Source of the DNA: Rouxiella sp. WC2420 | GTDB lineage: Bacteria > Pseudomonadota > Gammaproteobacteria > Enterobacterales > Enterobacteriaceae | Assembly (NCBI RefSeq): GCF_041200025.1 | Contig: NZ_CP165628.1 | Coordinates: forward strand, 4,526,001 to 4,590,000 | Length of the DNA stretch: 64,000 bases | Direction of reading: 5' to 3' | Part shown: positions 37,499 to 49,085 of the stretch, in pieces | How positions within the stretch are numbered: the stretch's first letter is position 1 | How the letters are laid out: the number at the start of each line of letters is the position of its first letter | The notes under the pieces: model-generated | The model's input: the letters and a program-made list of their open reading frames with translations, nothing else | Databases searched by the model: none | Told to the model about the DNA's origin: nothing | Program-made: the position numbers and the translations under genes

Positions 37499-37699
37499 AT
37501 GAATAACGACGTAATTGAAGTCAATTGCCCAACCTGTGGCAAATCGGTTATCTGGGGCGAAAAGAGTCCTTATCGTCCGTTCTGCTGCAAACGCTGCCAG
37601 TTGATTGATCTCGGCGAATGGGCCGATGAAGAGAAACGCATCCCAAGCAAAGGCGAGATTAACGACCTCGATGAGTGGAGCGAAGACGACATCAAATAG
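37499..37699 (+). CDS. yacG: DNA gyrase inhibitor YacG
   Basis: Small zinc-ribbon protein of 66 residues that binds GyrB and inhibits gyrase in E. coli. Zinc cysteines are NCPTCGKS and FCCKRCQ; the acidic C-terminal half ([21 protein letters not shown]) matches E. coli YacG. GGAG precedes the ATG by seven bases. Ten bases after zapD and closed by a terminator. Confidence 0.95.
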   Translation: MNNDVIEVNCPTCGKSVIWGEKSPYRPFCCKRCQLIDLGEWADEEKRIPSKGEINDLDEWSEDDIK

Positions 37700-37723
37700 A
37701 AAAGGGCCGCAAGGCCCTTTTTT
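37700..37723. terminator. yacG terminator
   Basis: AAAAGGGCC and GGCCCTTTTTT around GCAA. An A-run on the other arm lets it also serve mutT from the opposite strand. Confidence 0.92.
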
Positions 37724-37773
37724 ACGTCAGTGAAACGTTATTATCATGCTCGTAATACCCGCGCATTAACCTT

Positions 37774-38175
37774 TCAAATCTCGCCTTTTTGCAATGCGAT
37801 TACGATTTCGGCGTTGGCCGGTGGAAAGTCACTTTCTTTGAGTTCACTTTGCGCAACCCAACGCATTGGCTGCCCTTCTTTGCCATAGGGCTCACCGCTC
37901 CATTGCTCTACGATGAAGAAATGCAGATTTACAATGCGGTCTGGGAAGGTGTGTTGCAAAGTACGAATCAGCACCGGATGGCGGGTGTCGATACCGACTT
38001 CTTCCTGTAGTTCGCGGACCAGCGCTTCAACAGGAGTTTCACCGCTTTCGATTTTACCGCCCGGAAATTCCCAAAATCCAGCCATGTGTGATGAAGGGTC
38101 TCGCAGGGTAAGAAAGATCTCTTTCTGTGCATTGCGAATGATCCCTACCGCGATATTCCGTTGTTTCAGAGTCAC
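37774..38175 (-). CDS. mutT: 8-oxo-dGTP diphosphatase MutT
   Basis: Nudix hydrolase of 133 residues that removes 8-oxo-dGTP from the nucleotide pool and prevents A:T to C:G mutation. The full Nudix box runs from GGKIESGETP to RELQEEVGI. N-terminus IAVGIIRNAQKEIFLT and C-terminal DFPPANAEIV are as in E. coli MutT. It lies downstream of secA on the same strand, beyond a hairpin. Confidence 0.95.
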   Translation of the reverse strand: MTLKQRNIAVGIIRNAQKEIFLTLRDPSSHMAGFWEFPGGKIESGETPVEALVRELQEEVGIDTRHPVLIRTLQHTFPDRIVNLHFFIVEQWSGEPYGKEGQPMRWVAQSELKESDFPPANAEIVIALQKGEI

Positions 38176-38195
38176 TGTTTACACCTCAAAAGTAA

Positions 38196-38214
38196 GGGCG
38201 GTGATTAGCCGCCC
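38196..38214 (-). terminator. hairpin between secA and mutT
   Basis: GGGCGG and CCGCCC around TGATTAG. On the minus strand TTACTTTTG follows, giving a modest terminator that may let part of the transcript reach mutT. Confidence 0.65.
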
Positions 38215-38248
38215 CTGTGTATCATTTATTGCTTGCTGCCAAGAGCAA

Positions 38249-40966
38249 TTAGCTCTGCAGACGGCCGTGGCACTGTTTGTATTTCTTACCTGAACCGCAT
38301 GGGCAAGGATCGTTTCGGCTCACTTTGCGATCAGCGGCCGCCGGGCTGCCTGCGGTTGGCGACAGTTCCTCTTCGAGAGAGGCAACGTGGCTCAGCTGTT
38401 GCTGCTGTGCCAGACGCTCGGCTTCTTCACGGCGGTGCTCTTCCATGGCCTCAACTTCTTCAGGCATACGCACCTGAACCTTGCTCAATACGCTAACCAC
38501 TTCATATTTCAGTGATTCAAGCATTGATGCAAACATTGCGAAGGATTCACGCTTGTACTCTTGCTTAGGATCCTTCTGCGCATAGCCACGCAGATGGATA
38601 CCCTGACGCAGGTAGTCCATCGCTGCAAGATGCTCTTTCCACAGGGAATCGAGGGTCTGTAGCATCACACCTTTCTCGAAGTTGCGCATCATGTCGATGC
38701 CAACCACTTCTTCTTTGCTGGAGTAAGAATCTTTGGCGATTTGCAAAATACGCTCGCGCAGAGTCTCTTCATGAAGTTCAGGCTCTTTATCCAGCCATTC
38801 CTTGATAGGCATCTCCAGTTCGAAGTCGTTCTTCAGGCGCTCTTGCAGGCCTTCAACATCCCACATTTCTTCCAGAGACTGTGGTGGAATGCAGCTGTCG
38901 ATAGTGCTTTTGAACACGTCTTCACGGATGCTGGCGATGGTTTCGCTCACGTCGCTAACATCCAGTAGTTCGTTACGCTGCGAGTAAATTGCGCGACGCT
39001 GGTCGTTGGCTACATCATCGTACTCAAGCAGTTGTTTACGAATGTCATAGTTACGGCTTTCAACTTTACGCTGTGCGTTGGCAATAGCCTTGGTCACCCA
39101 CGGGTGCTCGATAGCTTCGCCCGGTTTCATACCCAGTTTACGCATCATGTTGGCAACGCGATCGGATGCGAAGATACGCATCAGCTGGTCTTCCATAGAC
39201 AGGTAGAAGCGGGATGAACCGGCATCACCCTGACGCCCCGCACGGCCGCGCAGCTGGTTATCGATACGACGCGATTCGTGACGCTCGGTACCAATGATGT
39301 GTAAACCGCCGGAAACCAGAACCGCTTCGTGACGGATGTTCCAGGCTTCTTTGATGCTGGCGATTTGCTCTGCCGTTGCATCTTCACCCAGATTTTCGAT
39401 TTCAACCTGCCAGCTACCGCCCAGCACGATATCAGTACCGCGACCGGCCATGTTGGTTGCAATGGTCACGCGGCTAGGCTGACCGGCCTGCGCAACGATA
39501 TCTGCTTCTTTAGCGTGGAACTTGGCGTTTAGAACGCTGTGTTCGATACCGGCCTTGGTCAGCTCGTGAGAAACCACTTCAGACTTCTCAATCGACGCGG
39601 TACCGACCAGAATTGGCTGGCCGTTGGCGCTGCGAACTTTGATGTCTTCAATGATAGCGCCAATTTTTTCCATTTCGGTCATGTAGACCAGGTCTGGCAA
39701 ATCTTTACGCTGCATTGGGCGGTTGGTTGGCACCACGATGGTATCAAGCTTGTAGATGGTGCTGAATTCAAACGCTTCGGTGTCAGCAGTACCCGTCATA
39801 CCGGCCAGTTTTTCGTACAGGCGGAAGTAGTTCTGGAAAGTGATGGACGCCAGTGTCTGGTTTTCGTTTTGAATATCAACGTGCTCTTTGGCTTCAACGG
39901 CCTGATGCAGGCCGTCTGACCAACGGCGGCCCTGCATGGTACGGCCAGTGTGTTCATCAACAATGATGACTTCGCCGTCTTTCACGATGTAGTCAACGTC
40001 ACGGGTGAACAGCACATGGGCACGCAGCGCGGCGGTCACATGGTGCATCAGCATGATGTTGCCTGGGGAATAGAGCGACTCGCCCTCTTCCATGATGCCT
40101 GCTTCAGCCAGCAACTCTTCAATCAGGATCAGACCGCGTTCAGTCAGGTGAACTTGACGTGCTTTTTCGTCCACAGAAAAGTGGCCTTCGCCCTGGAAGG
40201 AGTCGGAGTCTTCTTTTTCCTGACGGATCAGTTTAGGGATCAGTTTGTCTACGCGAATATACATCTCTGAGCTATCTTCGGCCGGACCGGAGATGATCAG
40301 TGGAGTACGGGCTTCATCGATTAAGATTGAGTCAACCTCATCCACCAGCGCGTAGTGCAATTGACGCTGCACGCGTTCTTCAATGCTGAACGCCATGTTA
40401 TCACGCAGATAGTCAAAGCCGTATTCGTTGTTGGTGCCGTAAGTGATGTCCGCAGCGTACGCTTCACGCTTGGCCGGTGCTGGCATGTTTGGCAGGTTGA
40501 TACCTACGGTCAGGCCAAGAAATTCAAACAGCGGGCGGTTATTTTCGGCGTCACGTTGCGCCAGATAGTCGTTGACGGTAACAACGTGAACACCCTTGCC
40601 GCTCAGCGCATTCAAGTAAGCTGGCAGGGTTGCGGTCAACGTTTTACCTTCACCGGTACGCATTTCCGCGATACAGCGTTCGTTCAGTACCATACCACCG
40701 AGCAGCTGCACGTCGAAGTGACGCATGCCGAACACACGATCGCTCGATTCTCGAACCACTGCAAAAGCTTCCGGGATTAAAGATTCGAGCTCTTCGCCCT
40801 TGGCAAGACGCGCACGGAATTCGTCAGTTTTAGCACGCAGTTGTTCGTCGCTGAGTGCCTTGATTTCAGGCTCGAGGCGGTTAACCTGGTCAACCACTTT
40901 GCGCATACGGCGCAGAGTACGATCGTTACGGCTACCAAATACTTTGGTCAAAATTTTGCTGAACAT
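38249..40966 (-). CDS. secA: protein translocase motor SecA
   Basis: ATPase that drives preproteins through SecYEG. It has 905 residues (E. coli 901). Walker [10 protein letters not shown] is near residue 102, and [19 protein letters not shown] is motif II. The preprotein-crosslinking and helical scaffold domains follow, and the C-terminal zinc tail [16 protein letters not shown] that contacts SecB is intact. It follows secM by 139 bases, and its translation is expected to be controlled by SecM arrest. Confidence 0.98.
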   Translation of the reverse strand: MFSKILTKVFGSRNDRTLRRMRKVVDQVNRLEPEIKALSDEQLRAKTDEFRARLAKGEELESLIPEAFAVVRESSDRVFGMRHFDVQLLGGMVLNERCIAEMRTGEGKTLTATLPAYLNALSGKGVHVVTVNDYLAQRDAENNRPLFEFLGLTVGINLPNMPAPAKREAYAADITYGTNNEYGFDYLRDNMAFSIEERVQRQLHYALVDEVDSILIDEARTPLIISGPAEDSSEMYIRVDKLIPKLIRQEKEDSDSFQGEGHFSVDEKARQVHLTERGLILIEELLAEAGIMEEGESLYSPGNIMLMHHVTAALRAHVLFTRDVDYIVKDGEVIIVDEHTGRTMQGRRWSDGLHQAVEAKEHVDIQNENQTLASITFQNYFRLYEKLAGMTGTADTEAFEFSTIYKLDTIVVPTNRPMQRKDLPDLVYMTEMEKIGAIIEDIKVRSANGQPILVGTASIEKSEVVSHELTKAGIEHSVLNAKFHAKEADIVAQAGQPSRVTIATNMAGRGTDIVLGGSWQVEIENLGEDATAEQIASIKEAWNIRHEAVLVSGGLHIIGTERHESRRIDNQLRGRAGRQGDAGSSRFYLSMEDQLMRIFASDRVANMMRKLGMKPGEAIEHPWVTKAIANAQRKVESRNYDIRKQLLEYDDVANDQRRAIYSQRNELLDVSDVSETIASIREDVFKSTIDSCIPPQSLEEMWDVEGLQERLKNDFELEMPIKEWLDKEPELHEETLRERILQIAKDSYSSKEEVVGIDMMRNFEKGVMLQTLDSLWKEHLAAMDYLRQGIHLRGYAQKDPKQEYKRESFAMFASMLESLKYEVVSVLSKVQVRMPEEVEAMEEHRREEAERLAQQQQLSHVASLEEELSPTAGSPAAADRKVSRNDPCPCGSGKKYKQCHGRLQS

Positions 40967-41105
40967 AATTCTTGATTTCTCGTTAAGCCACTCTCGGCGG
41001 CTACTATTTATGTTGAAACTTTGGGTCTTGCCGGCGCAGTTAATAGGCTTATGACTTACTTACTGGCGCAATAAAAAACGGCAGAGATCACTTCAGGAAT
41101 GACAA

Positions 41106-41639
41106 TCAAACAAGAGAGAGTTTTGGACCGGCGCGCGTACCCAGAACTTGTGCGATCCACAATCCAGGTTGGTATTGATTGGAAGCCGTGAGCAGCGTTT
41201 GCTGAGTACCACGGATAATAACGGGAGGTTTTGCCTCATGGGTCAGCAGCGAGTTAAGCGTAACCAGCAAGGCGAGTTGTTGCACGTGCAGCGGTTCAGC
41301 ATCGGCTGAAACGGCGGTGTGCGTCACAACATTATAGGTAACAACCTGTGGGGCGAGTGCAAAAGAAAGATGACGAATGACGGTGCGTAGCGCATGCTGC
41401 TGCCAATAGTCGACGCCTAACGAGGCACGACGATTACCCTGCAGCCATGCCAAATTGGTCAGCCCGCGGTTGCCGATATTTAAACGGTTTAGACTTGGCG
41501 AGGTATTGGTTACACTGGCCAACTCAGTTTGTGAAAGATTCGTCGACACGCCAAGGCTAGCCGCGACCATCCCCAATAGGAGATGCGGCCAAAAATACCT
41601 TCTGCCAAATTGTCGCCAACGATTTAGAATACCAATCAC
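41106..41639 (-). CDS. secM: secretion monitor SecM, arrest peptide controlling secA
   Basis: Exported leader protein whose own translation pauses when secretion is slow, exposing the secA ribosome site. It has 177 residues (E. coli 170). GTG start gives [30 protein letters not shown], nearly the E. coli signal region. The middle is diverged, but [23 protein letters not shown] is conserved. The arrest motif near the C-terminus is [17 protein letters not shown] (Trp161 to Pro172) against FSTPVWISQAQGIRAGP in E. coli: Trp, Gly, Arg, Gly and Pro are kept, Phe is Tyr and Ile is Thr. Five residues follow. Divergent from the DciA-like gene by 28 bases. Confidence 0.93.
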   Translation of the reverse strand: MIGILNRWRQFGRRYFWPHLLLGMVAASLGVSTNLSQTELASVTNTSPSLNRLNIGNRGLTNLAWLQGNRRASLGVDYWQQHALRTVIRHLSFALAPQVVTYNVVTHTAVSADAEPLHVQQLALLVTLNSLLTHEAKPPVIIRGTQQTLLTASNQYQPGLWIAQVLGTRAGPKLSLV

Positions 41640-41667
41640 AAGTTTTACAATCCGCCGGAGCTCGTCA

Positions 41668-42213
41668 ATGCGTAACAGCCGCCCACAATTATTAGATATC
41701 CTGTTCGATGACGCTACCGCTGCCGGGCAAAGCCCTCTGCGCGTAGTTCAACAACGTGCGGCCGCATTACTCAAGCTCAATCGCGCTGTCAAAAGTCTGC
41801 TACCGACCCAAATGCAACCGTGGTGCCGGGTGGGTAATTATCGCCAGGGTGTATTGGTGCTAGAGATAGCAAATGCCAGTTGGATGATGCGGTTACGTTA
41901 TGAACAACCGGCGCTTCTCTCTGCACTTCGAGCGCAAATACTACCATCATTGTCTTCAATCGACATCAGGATTAATCCATCGTTGATGGCGAAAGTGGAA
42001 AGCATTGCACAGAAAAATGAAAATTCTGCTCGAGAATATGAAAAAACGGGAATATCAAAAGGACCCTTGCCGCCAGTAAGGCAACTGAGTAAACAAAGCG
42101 CAGAAGAATTACGACAGTTGGCGAGCCGAAGCCCTGAGAAACTTAGAAAGGCATTAGAACGACTGGCTGAAATGGCCGGAGAGGGTGCCAAGACAACCAG
42201 TCGTAATAAGTAA
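41668..42213 (+). CDS. DUF721 / DciA-like protein
   Basis: Protein of 181 residues. The first 100 form the DUF721 fold ([42 protein letters not shown], then [37 protein letters not shown]), the domain of DciA, the loader of the DnaB helicase in bacteria without DnaC. The C-terminal 80 residues are charged and likely partly unstructured. GGAG lies seven bases before the ATG at 41668; an upstream extension to 41455 would run antisense through secM. It is convergent with lpxC (12-base gap) and divergent from secM. E. coli has no gene here. Whether it loads DnaB or does something else in an organism probably having DnaC is unknown. Confidence 0.82.
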   Translation: MRNSRPQLLDILFDDATAAGQSPLRVVQQRAAALLKLNRAVKSLLPTQMQPWCRVGNYRQGVLVLEIANASWMMRLRYEQPALLSALRAQILPSLSSIDIRINPSLMAKVESIAQKNENSAREYEKTGISKGPLPPVRQLSKQSAEELRQLASRSPEKLRKALERLAEMAGEGAKTTSRNK

Positions 42214-42225
42214 TATCGATACCGA

Positions 42226-43161
<936 letters not shown>

Positions 43162-43173
43162 TTATCCATCCAA

Positions 43174-43199
43174 CCGGCTTAAGTTTACCTTAAGACCGG
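43174..43199. other. stem-loop in the ftsZ-lpxC spacer
   Basis: CCGGC then TTAAG pairs with CTTAAG then CCGG around TTTAC, with a one-base bulge. No T-run follows on the minus strand, so it may be an RNA-processing or promoter-region structure rather than a terminator. Confidence 0.45.
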
Positions 43200-43254
43200 C
43201 GAGACAGTATAGCACAAAGAGCGGAGATCCCAACTTTAGGACAATTCGTTTAAC

Positions 43255-44409
43255 TTAGTCCGCCTGCTTGCGCAGGAACGCCGGAATGTCCAGATAGTCT
43301 GGCTCTTTGTTTGATTGCGTACCTGGATCGTTAACCACTTTGGCAGCTGGCTTGTTTTCCTGCGGCAGCGGCGACATGCCGTGCTGCTGGTAACGGTGAT
43401 CCATTACTGGCTGGCTGGCAGGTTTATTGGTCACCAGAGTGATTTCAGGACGTTTGTCCATGCCAATACCTGTTGCTACCACAGTAACACGCAATTCGTC
43501 GTTCATTTCCGGGTCAAGGGAAGTACCGATAACTACCGTTGCGTTATCAGAGGCGAAAGCACGGATAGTGTTACCCACGGTTTCAAACTCATCCAGACGC
43601 AGGTCGAAGCCAGCGGTAATGTTGACCAGCACGCCGCGCGCGCCAGACAGGTCGATATCTTCCAGCAGCGGGCTGGAGATCGCCATTTCGGCGGCTTCTT
43701 CAGCGCGATCTTCACCACAGGCCACACCAGAACCCATCATCGCGTAGCCCATTTCGGACATCACTGTGCGCACGTCGGCAAAGTCGACGTTCATCAGGCC
43801 TGGACGGGTGATCAGCTCGGCAATACCCTGAACTGCGCCTTTAAGCACGTCGTTGGCCGCACCGAAAGCGTCGAGCAGAGAAATACCGCGACCCAGAACT
43901 TTAAGTAACTTGTCGTTCGGGATAGTGATCAATGAGTCAACGTGCTTTGAAAGCTCGGCAATACCCTGCTCCGCAAACGCCATACGCTTCTTGCCTTCAA
44001 AGTTGAAAGGCTTAGTCACTACAGCTACGGTCAGAATACCTAAATCTTTTGCAACTTCAGCAACCACAGGCGCTGCACCAGTACCGGTACCGCCACCCAT
44101 ACCTGCCGCGATGAACACCATATCGGCGCCTTCGAGTGCAACTCGCAGGGCTTCACGGTCTTCTTCAGCAGAATTGCGACCCACTTCCGGGTTCGCACCA
44201 GCACCCAGACCTTTGGTAATACCGCTACCAATCTGGATTGTCTGGCCTACTGCCGTCTTACGCAACGCCTGAGCGTCGGTATTAACGGCAAAGAATTCAA
44301 CACCTTCGATGCGCTCACGCACCATGTGCTCGACAGCGTTGCCACCGCCACCGCCGACGCCGATGACTTTAATCACCGCGTCGTTGGTCAGTTCCATAGG
44401 TTCAAACAT
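43255..44409 (-). CDS. ftsZ: cell division GTPase FtsZ
   Basis: Tubulin homologue forming the Z ring. It has 384 residues (E. coli 383) from the ATG at 44409, which follows GGAGAG; an upstream in-frame ATG at 44460 is rejected. The tubulin signature GGGTGTG is near residue 108 and the synergy loop [11 protein letters not shown] is intact. The C-terminal tail [14 protein letters not shown], which binds FtsA, ZipA and ZapD, is preserved after a variable linker. It follows ftsA by 72 bases. Confidence 0.98.
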   Translation of the reverse strand: MFEPMELTNDAVIKVIGVGGGGGNAVEHMVRERIEGVEFFAVNTDAQALRKTAVGQTIQIGSGITKGLGAGANPEVGRNSAEEDREALRVALEGADMVFIAAGMGGGTGTGAAPVVAEVAKDLGILTVAVVTKPFNFEGKKRMAFAEQGIAELSKHVDSLITIPNDKLLKVLGRGISLLDAFGAANDVLKGAVQGIAELITRPGLMNVDFADVRTVMSEMGYAMMGSGVACGEDRAEEAAEMAISSPLLEDIDLSGARGVLVNITAGFDLRLDEFETVGNTIRAFASDNATVVIGTSLDPEMNDELRVTVVATGIGMDKRPEITLVTNKPASQPVMDHRYQQHGMSPLPQENKPAAKVVNDPGTQSNKEPDYLDIPAFLRKQAD

Positions 44410-44481
44410 AGTTTCTCTCCGTTTTGTGCCTGTCGCTTCGGGATCACCAATACACTTCACTATGATCCCGTTGTTGAAACA

Positions 44482-45738
44482 TTAAAACTCTTTTCTCAGC
44501 CAACTGTTGATTCTTTTGAACCAATTGCCCACTGAGGCGCGTTTTTCCACTTCTGCCTCACCGCTGAGGTGAGACTCTTTACCATAGTGCAGTAGCCCTA
44601 CAGCGGTTGAGTAGTAAGGTTCCTGCGCATAGTCTGTCAGCCCGGTAATGTTCAAAGGTTGACCAATTCGCACCTGGGTATGGAATACCCTTTGTGCACA
44701 AGCTGCCAGACCATCGATTTGTGCTGCACCACCGGTTAATACAATACCGGCGGCCAGATGGTGTTTTACGCCCTGTTGGCGTAACTGTTCCTGCAATTGC
44801 AGAATCTCGTCATTGACCAGATTCAACAACTCCGTGTAACGCGGTTCGATTACCTCTGCGAGGGTCTGACGCTGCAGGCTGCGCGGTGGGCGTCCACCTA
44901 CGCTTGGCACTTCGACGTTTTCGTCTTTGCCAACAATCGAACCCAGCGCACAACCGTGACGAACTTTAATCGCTTCTGCGTCGGTCGGTGGAGTACCAAA
45001 GGCGTAGGCGATATCACTGGTCACCACGTTACCCGCATACGGGATAACCTTAGTATGACGCAGTGCGCCGCCAGTATAAACGGCTATATCCATGGTACCG
45101 CCGCCGATATCTACGACACAAACGCCTAGCTCACGTTCGTCTTCAGTCAGTACTGCATAACTTGCAGCCAAACCGGCAAATATCAGCTGGTCAACCTTCA
45201 GACCACAGCGTTCAACCGCTTTGACGATATTTTTGGCCATGTCGTTATGACAGGTAATCAGATGAACTTTAGCCTGCATGCGCACGCCAGAAAGTCCGAC
45301 CGGATTCTTGATGCCTTCCTGATAATCGATGGCGTATTCCTGAGGAATAACGTGCAGAACGCGGTGTTCGTCGCGTACGCGTACCGATTTGGCGGTATGA
45401 ACCACGTTCTCTACATCTTCCTGCGTAACTTCCTCTTCCGAAATAGGAACCATCCCTATTTCATTCTGACAACTGATATGTTTACCAGACAAAGCAAGGT
45501 AAACAGAGGAAATTTGGCAATCTGCCATCAATTCGGCCTGATCAATCGCGCGCTGAACGCATTTCACGACTGATTCGAGGTCGTTTACTCCACCCTTGTC
45601 CATGCCTCTGGACGGGCAGCTTCCCACTCCGATAATGTTGACCATGCCATCGGGCAGAACTTCCCCTACCAGTGCAGCGACTTTTGCTGTACCGATCTCC
45701 AGCCCAACTACCAGTTTTCTGTCCGTCGACTTGATCAT
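44482..45738 (-). CDS. ftsA: cell division actin-like protein FtsA
   Basis: Membrane tether for FtsZ, 418 residues (E. coli 420). Actin-family ATP motifs [27 protein letters not shown] and [12 protein letters not shown] are visible. The C-terminal amphipathic helix [14 protein letters not shown] is the membrane-targeting sequence. Its ATG overlaps the ftsQ stop by four bases. Confidence 0.98.
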   Translation of the reverse strand: MIKSTDRKLVVGLEIGTAKVAALVGEVLPDGMVNIIGVGSCPSRGMDKGGVNDLESVVKCVQRAIDQAELMADCQISSVYLALSGKHISCQNEIGMVPISEEEVTQEDVENVVHTAKSVRVRDEHRVLHVIPQEYAIDYQEGIKNPVGLSGVRMQAKVHLITCHNDMAKNIVKAVERCGLKVDQLIFAGLAASYAVLTEDERELGVCVVDIGGGTMDIAVYTGGALRHTKVIPYAGNVVTSDIAYAFGTPPTDAEAIKVRHGCALGSIVGKDENVEVPSVGGRPPRSLQRQTLAEVIEPRYTELLNLVNDEILQLQEQLRQQGVKHHLAAGIVLTGGAAQIDGLAACAQRVFHTQVRIGQPLNITGLTDYAQEPYYSTAVGLLHYGKESHLSGEAEVEKRASVGNWFKRINSWLRKEF

Positions 45739-46625
45739 TGTTGTTTAGCCTGTGCCTGATTCTGATTTCTGTTGTTTTGCTGACCGTCTTTTTGTCCATC
45801 ACTGCCAGCCGGGTCGATAAACGCTGGAGCCCAACCTACCGCAGCACCGCTTTCATAACGTAAATCAACATAACTGATGCGTTTCTTATCGGCGTCCGCC
45901 TGCTGTTGCAGACGAGGATAAAGCTCGATAAAACGCTGCAAACGTCCGTTGCGATCGTCACGCCCCAAATCAATGCGGATATCGTCATCCAGCGTAATCT
46001 GCCATGAGTGACGTGCCGTCATTGAGACTGACTTGACCGCGAACTTCCCTACAGAAGACGCTGACGCCAGCTGTTGGCTCATGGTCTGATAACCTTGCAA
46101 AACATCCTGTTCACTGCCTTCCGGGCCATACAACAGCGGCATTTTCTGTTTGGCTACGCGCTCGGCCGGAATGCTGAACGATTTGCCGTCGACATCAACC
46201 ATGTGCAAATCATTCCAGTGCGCCACTGGCACATACTCCACCAGATGTATCTTCAATTCGTTCGGCCACTGCTTGCGCACGCTGACCTGTTTAATCCACG
46301 GCAGACGTTCTATCTGCTGCTGAATAATGTTTACGTCCTGAGTCATAAAGGTGCCAGGCTCGCCCAGCGACAATATAGACTGCCGGATATCGTCGTTGGT
46401 GGTGTAATGGCGATCGCCAGTCACTACCAGTTCAGACAGCGGAAGACGCTTGGCATCGTCCATCCAGCTCAGCACCGCCCAGGCACTCCAGCCGATAGTT
46501 GCCAATACCAGCAGCAGGAAGAACATTCCCGCCAGCTGTCCACCGTTACTGCGGCGGCCTTGACTTTGGCTTTGGCTATCAGCCTTCGTCGCACGCTCTC
46601 GTGCATTTAGGGCAGCTTGAGACAT
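45735..46625 (-). CDS. ftsQ: cell division protein FtsQ
   Basis: Bitopic divisome protein bridging early and late components (FtsL, FtsB). It has 296 residues: cytoplasmic tail of about 28, one membrane helix ([20 protein letters not shown]), POTRA domain ([18 protein letters not shown]) and beta domain. It is about 20 residues longer than E. coli FtsQ because of a Gln/Asn-rich tail at the C-terminus ([14 protein letters not shown]). It lies one base after ddlB. Confidence 0.96.
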   Translation of the reverse strand: MSQAALNARERATKADSQSQSQGRRSNGGQLAGMFFLLLVLATIGWSAWAVLSWMDDAKRLPLSELVVTGDRHYTTNDDIRQSILSLGEPGTFMTQDVNIIQQQIERLPWIKQVSVRKQWPNELKIHLVEYVPVAHWNDLHMVDVDGKSFSIPAERVAKQKMPLLYGPEGSEQDVLQGYQTMSQQLASASSVGKFAVKSVSMTARHSWQITLDDDIRIDLGRDDRNGRLQRFIELYPRLQQQADADKKRISYVDLRYESGAAVGWAPAFIDPAGSDGQKDGQQNNRNQNQAQAKQQ

Positions 46626-46626
46626 A

Positions 46627-47556
46627 TCAGTCAGCGAGCTCCAGAATGCGGGCTACCAGCTGCGGGAAACTCAGTCCCGCCTGTTTGGCCGCCATCGGCA
46701 CCAAACTGTGGCTGGTCATGCCGGGTGATGTATTAACTTCAAGCAAATTGAAGTTGCCTTCGCTGTCCTGCATGACATCAACACGCCCCCAGCCGCTGCA
46801 ATCCAGCGCGCGGTAGGCCTGTAAAGCCAAGTCTGCCAACTCTTGTTCCTGCTGAGCATCGAGGCCGCTTGGGCAAAAATATTGCGTCTCGTCGGAAATA
46901 TATTTCGCCTGATAATCATAAAAAATACCAGCTGGCTGGATGCGAATAGACGGCATCACCTGGTCGCCCACAATCGCTACGGTATATTCAGGACCGCTTA
47001 ACCATTTTTCGATCAGCAGGTCGTCGTCGTGAAGAAATGCTTCTTCCAGCGCAGGCAGCAATTCTTCCGGCGCATTGACCTTACTCATGCCAACGCTGGA
47101 ACCTTCACGGCTTGGCTTGACTATCAACGGAAGACCCAGTGCGGTAATCTTCTCGCTCAAAGCGCCCTGCCCTGCCCCGGCCAGATCTTTTTTGTTTAAT
47201 GCGACAAACGGTGAAACGGGCAGTCCCAGCGCTTCCCACACCAGCTTGGTGCGAAATTTATCCATGGTCAGCGCCGAAGCCATCACGCCACTGCCGGTAT
47301 AGGGCAGGTCGAGATGCTCAAGAACGCCCTGAAGCGTGCCGTCTTCTCCACCGCGGCCGTGCAGCGCGATAAACACCTTGCCGTACCCTTCATCTTTAAG
47401 ACGAGTGACGGCAAACGTTTTGGTATCAAGGGCGTGAGCATCAATACCTGATTCACGCAGGCCGGCCAGCACTGCTGCACCTGACTGCAGTGAAACTTCG
47501 CGTTCGGCTGAAGAACCGCCAAACAGCACGGCGACTTTAGTATTGGCATTAGACAT
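46627..47556 (-). CDS. ddlB: D-alanine--D-alanine ligase B
   Basis: ATP-grasp ligase making D-Ala-D-Ala for MurF. It has 309 residues. Motifs [51 protein letters not shown] and [17 protein letters not shown] are intact. The ATG at 47556 is preferred: AGGGAG is nine bases upstream and the start overlaps murC by eight bases. In-frame ATGs further up lie against or beyond that site. Confidence 0.96.
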   Translation of the reverse strand: MSNANTKVAVLFGGSSAEREVSLQSGAAVLAGLRESGIDAHALDTKTFAVTRLKDEGYGKVFIALHGRGGEDGTLQGVLEHLDLPYTGSGVMASALTMDKFRTKLVWEALGLPVSPFVALNKKDLAGAGQGALSEKITALGLPLIVKPSREGSSVGMSKVNAPEELLPALEEAFLHDDDLLIEKWLSGPEYTVAIVGDQVMPSIRIQPAGIFYDYQAKYISDETQYFCPSGLDAQQEQELADLALQAYRALDCSGWGRVDVMQDSEGNFNLLEVNTSPGMTSHSLVPMAAKQAGLSFPQLVARILELAD

Positions 47557-49033
47557 AGTGCTCATCTCCCTTCTTGGCCGCCTGCAACTTTTGGTCGGCC
47601 AGTTTGCGAGCGACCTTGCCGATATTGCCGGCACCCTGAACCAGGATCAGGTCGTTGGCGTCGAGGATGGGTGCCAAAATGCCCGGCACGGCGTCAATAT
47701 CAGAAACCAGAATCGGGTCAAGCTTGCCGCGCGCACGGATGGTGCGACACAGCGAACGGCTGTCTGCGCCCGGAATTGGCGCTTCACCTGCCGGATAAAC
47801 GTCGAGCATCACCAGCAAATCTACCTGTGACAGCACATTGGCGAAATCGTCGTATAAATCACGAGTACGCGTATAACGGTGCGGCTGGAACACCATCACC
47901 AGACGTCTGTCTTCCCAACCGGCACGCGCGGCTTTGATAGTCGCGTCAACTTCGGTCGGATGGTGGCCGTAGTCATCAACCAGCATTGCGCTGCCGCTTT
48001 TGCCGTTAACATTGTCCAGCGGATACTCGCCCAGGAAGTCAAAGCGGCGTCCAGTACCCTGGAAACCAGCCAGCGCGGTCAGGATCGCGTCGTCGCTGAT
48101 ATCTTCGTCGGTAGCCACGGCAATCGCCGCAGCCGCGTTCAGCGCATTGTGACGACCCGGTGCATTAAGCATCACGTCCATCGGGGTCTTGTCCTGGCGG
48201 CGCACGGTAAAGTGCCCTTGAGAACCGACCTGACGATAATCTTCAATAAACACGTCGGCATCTTCGCTAAAGCCATAAGTCGTTACGTGGCGACCTACGC
48301 GCGGCAGCAACTCGCGGATAACCGGATCATCGATACACATCACCGCACGGCCGTAGAATGGCAAATTGTGCAGGAAGTTAATAAATGTCTGCTTGAGGAT
48401 CTCAAAGTCACCCTGATAAGTGTCCATGTGATCCGCTTCGATGTTGGTCACAATTGCCACCATCGGCTGTAAATGCAGGAAAGACGCATCGCTTTCATCT
48501 GCTTCGGCAATCAGGAATCTGCTGGAACCAAGACGCGCGTGCGTGCCTGCTGCTTTAACCAGGCCGCCGTTAACGAAAGTCGGATCCAGTCCAGCCTCGG
48601 CGTAAATACTGGTCACCATCGCGGTAGTCGTGGTTTTACCGTGCGTACCAGCCACTGCAATCCCGTGACGGAAACGCATCAGTTCGGCCAGCATCTCGGC
48701 GCGGCGAATAACCGGAATACGCGCTTCTCGTGCTGCGATAAGCTCCGGGTTGTCGGCAGAAATGGCGGTTGAGACCACCACAACGCTGGCATCCAGCACG
48801 TTTTCAGGACGGTGATTAAAGTAAATCGTTGCCCCAAGAGCGGACAATTGCTGCGTTACCGGATTCGGAGCCAGGTCTGATCCACTAATCTGGTAGCCTT
48901 CATTGGCCAACACTTCGGCGATACCACCCATGCCGGCACCACCGATGCCAACAAAGTGTATGTGCCGGACGCGATGCATCTCGGGCACGAAGGTACGCAG
49001 TTTCGCCAATTGTTGTGTATTCACGTTTCTCAT
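47549..49033 (-). CDS. murC: UDP-N-acetylmuramate--L-alanine ligase
   Basis: Adds L-Ala to UDP-MurNAc, the first amino acid of the peptidoglycan stem. It has 494 residues. The Rossmann motif [20 protein letters not shown] motif [21 protein letters not shown] and [10 protein letters not shown] are intact. An ATG at 49033 has AAAGG close upstream; the GTG three codons later matches the E. coli start (NTQQLAKLR), so the true start could be either. Follows murG by 52 bases. Confidence 0.96.
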   Translation of the reverse strand: MRNVNTQQLAKLRTFVPEMHRVRHIHFVGIGGAGMGGIAEVLANEGYQISGSDLAPNPVTQQLSALGATIYFNHRPENVLDASVVVVSTAISADNPELIAAREARIPVIRRAEMLAELMRFRHGIAVAGTHGKTTTTAMVTSIYAEAGLDPTFVNGGLVKAAGTHARLGSSRFLIAEADESDASFLHLQPMVAIVTNIEADHMDTYQGDFEILKQTFINFLHNLPFYGRAVMCIDDPVIRELLPRVGRHVTTYGFSEDADVFIEDYRQVGSQGHFTVRRQDKTPMDVMLNAPGRHNALNAAAAIAVATDEDISDDAILTALAGFQGTGRRFDFLGEYPLDNVNGKSGSAMLVDDYGHHPTEVDATIKAARAGWEDRRLVMVFQPHRYTRTRDLYDDFANVLSQVDLLVMLDVYPAGEAPIPGADSRSLCRTIRARGKLDPILVSDIDAVPGILAPILDANDLILVQGAGNIGKVARKLADQKLQAAKKGDEHYV

Positions 49034-49085
49034 AAACCTTTGTTAATCGGACTGACGGCGTTCATGCTGCCGTCACTCACTGTTT

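Noticed and set aside
41455-41667. Upstream extension of the DciA-like gene
   Set aside because: It would be antisense to the conserved signal region of secM; the ATG at 41668 has a good ribosome site and begins the DUF721 domain.
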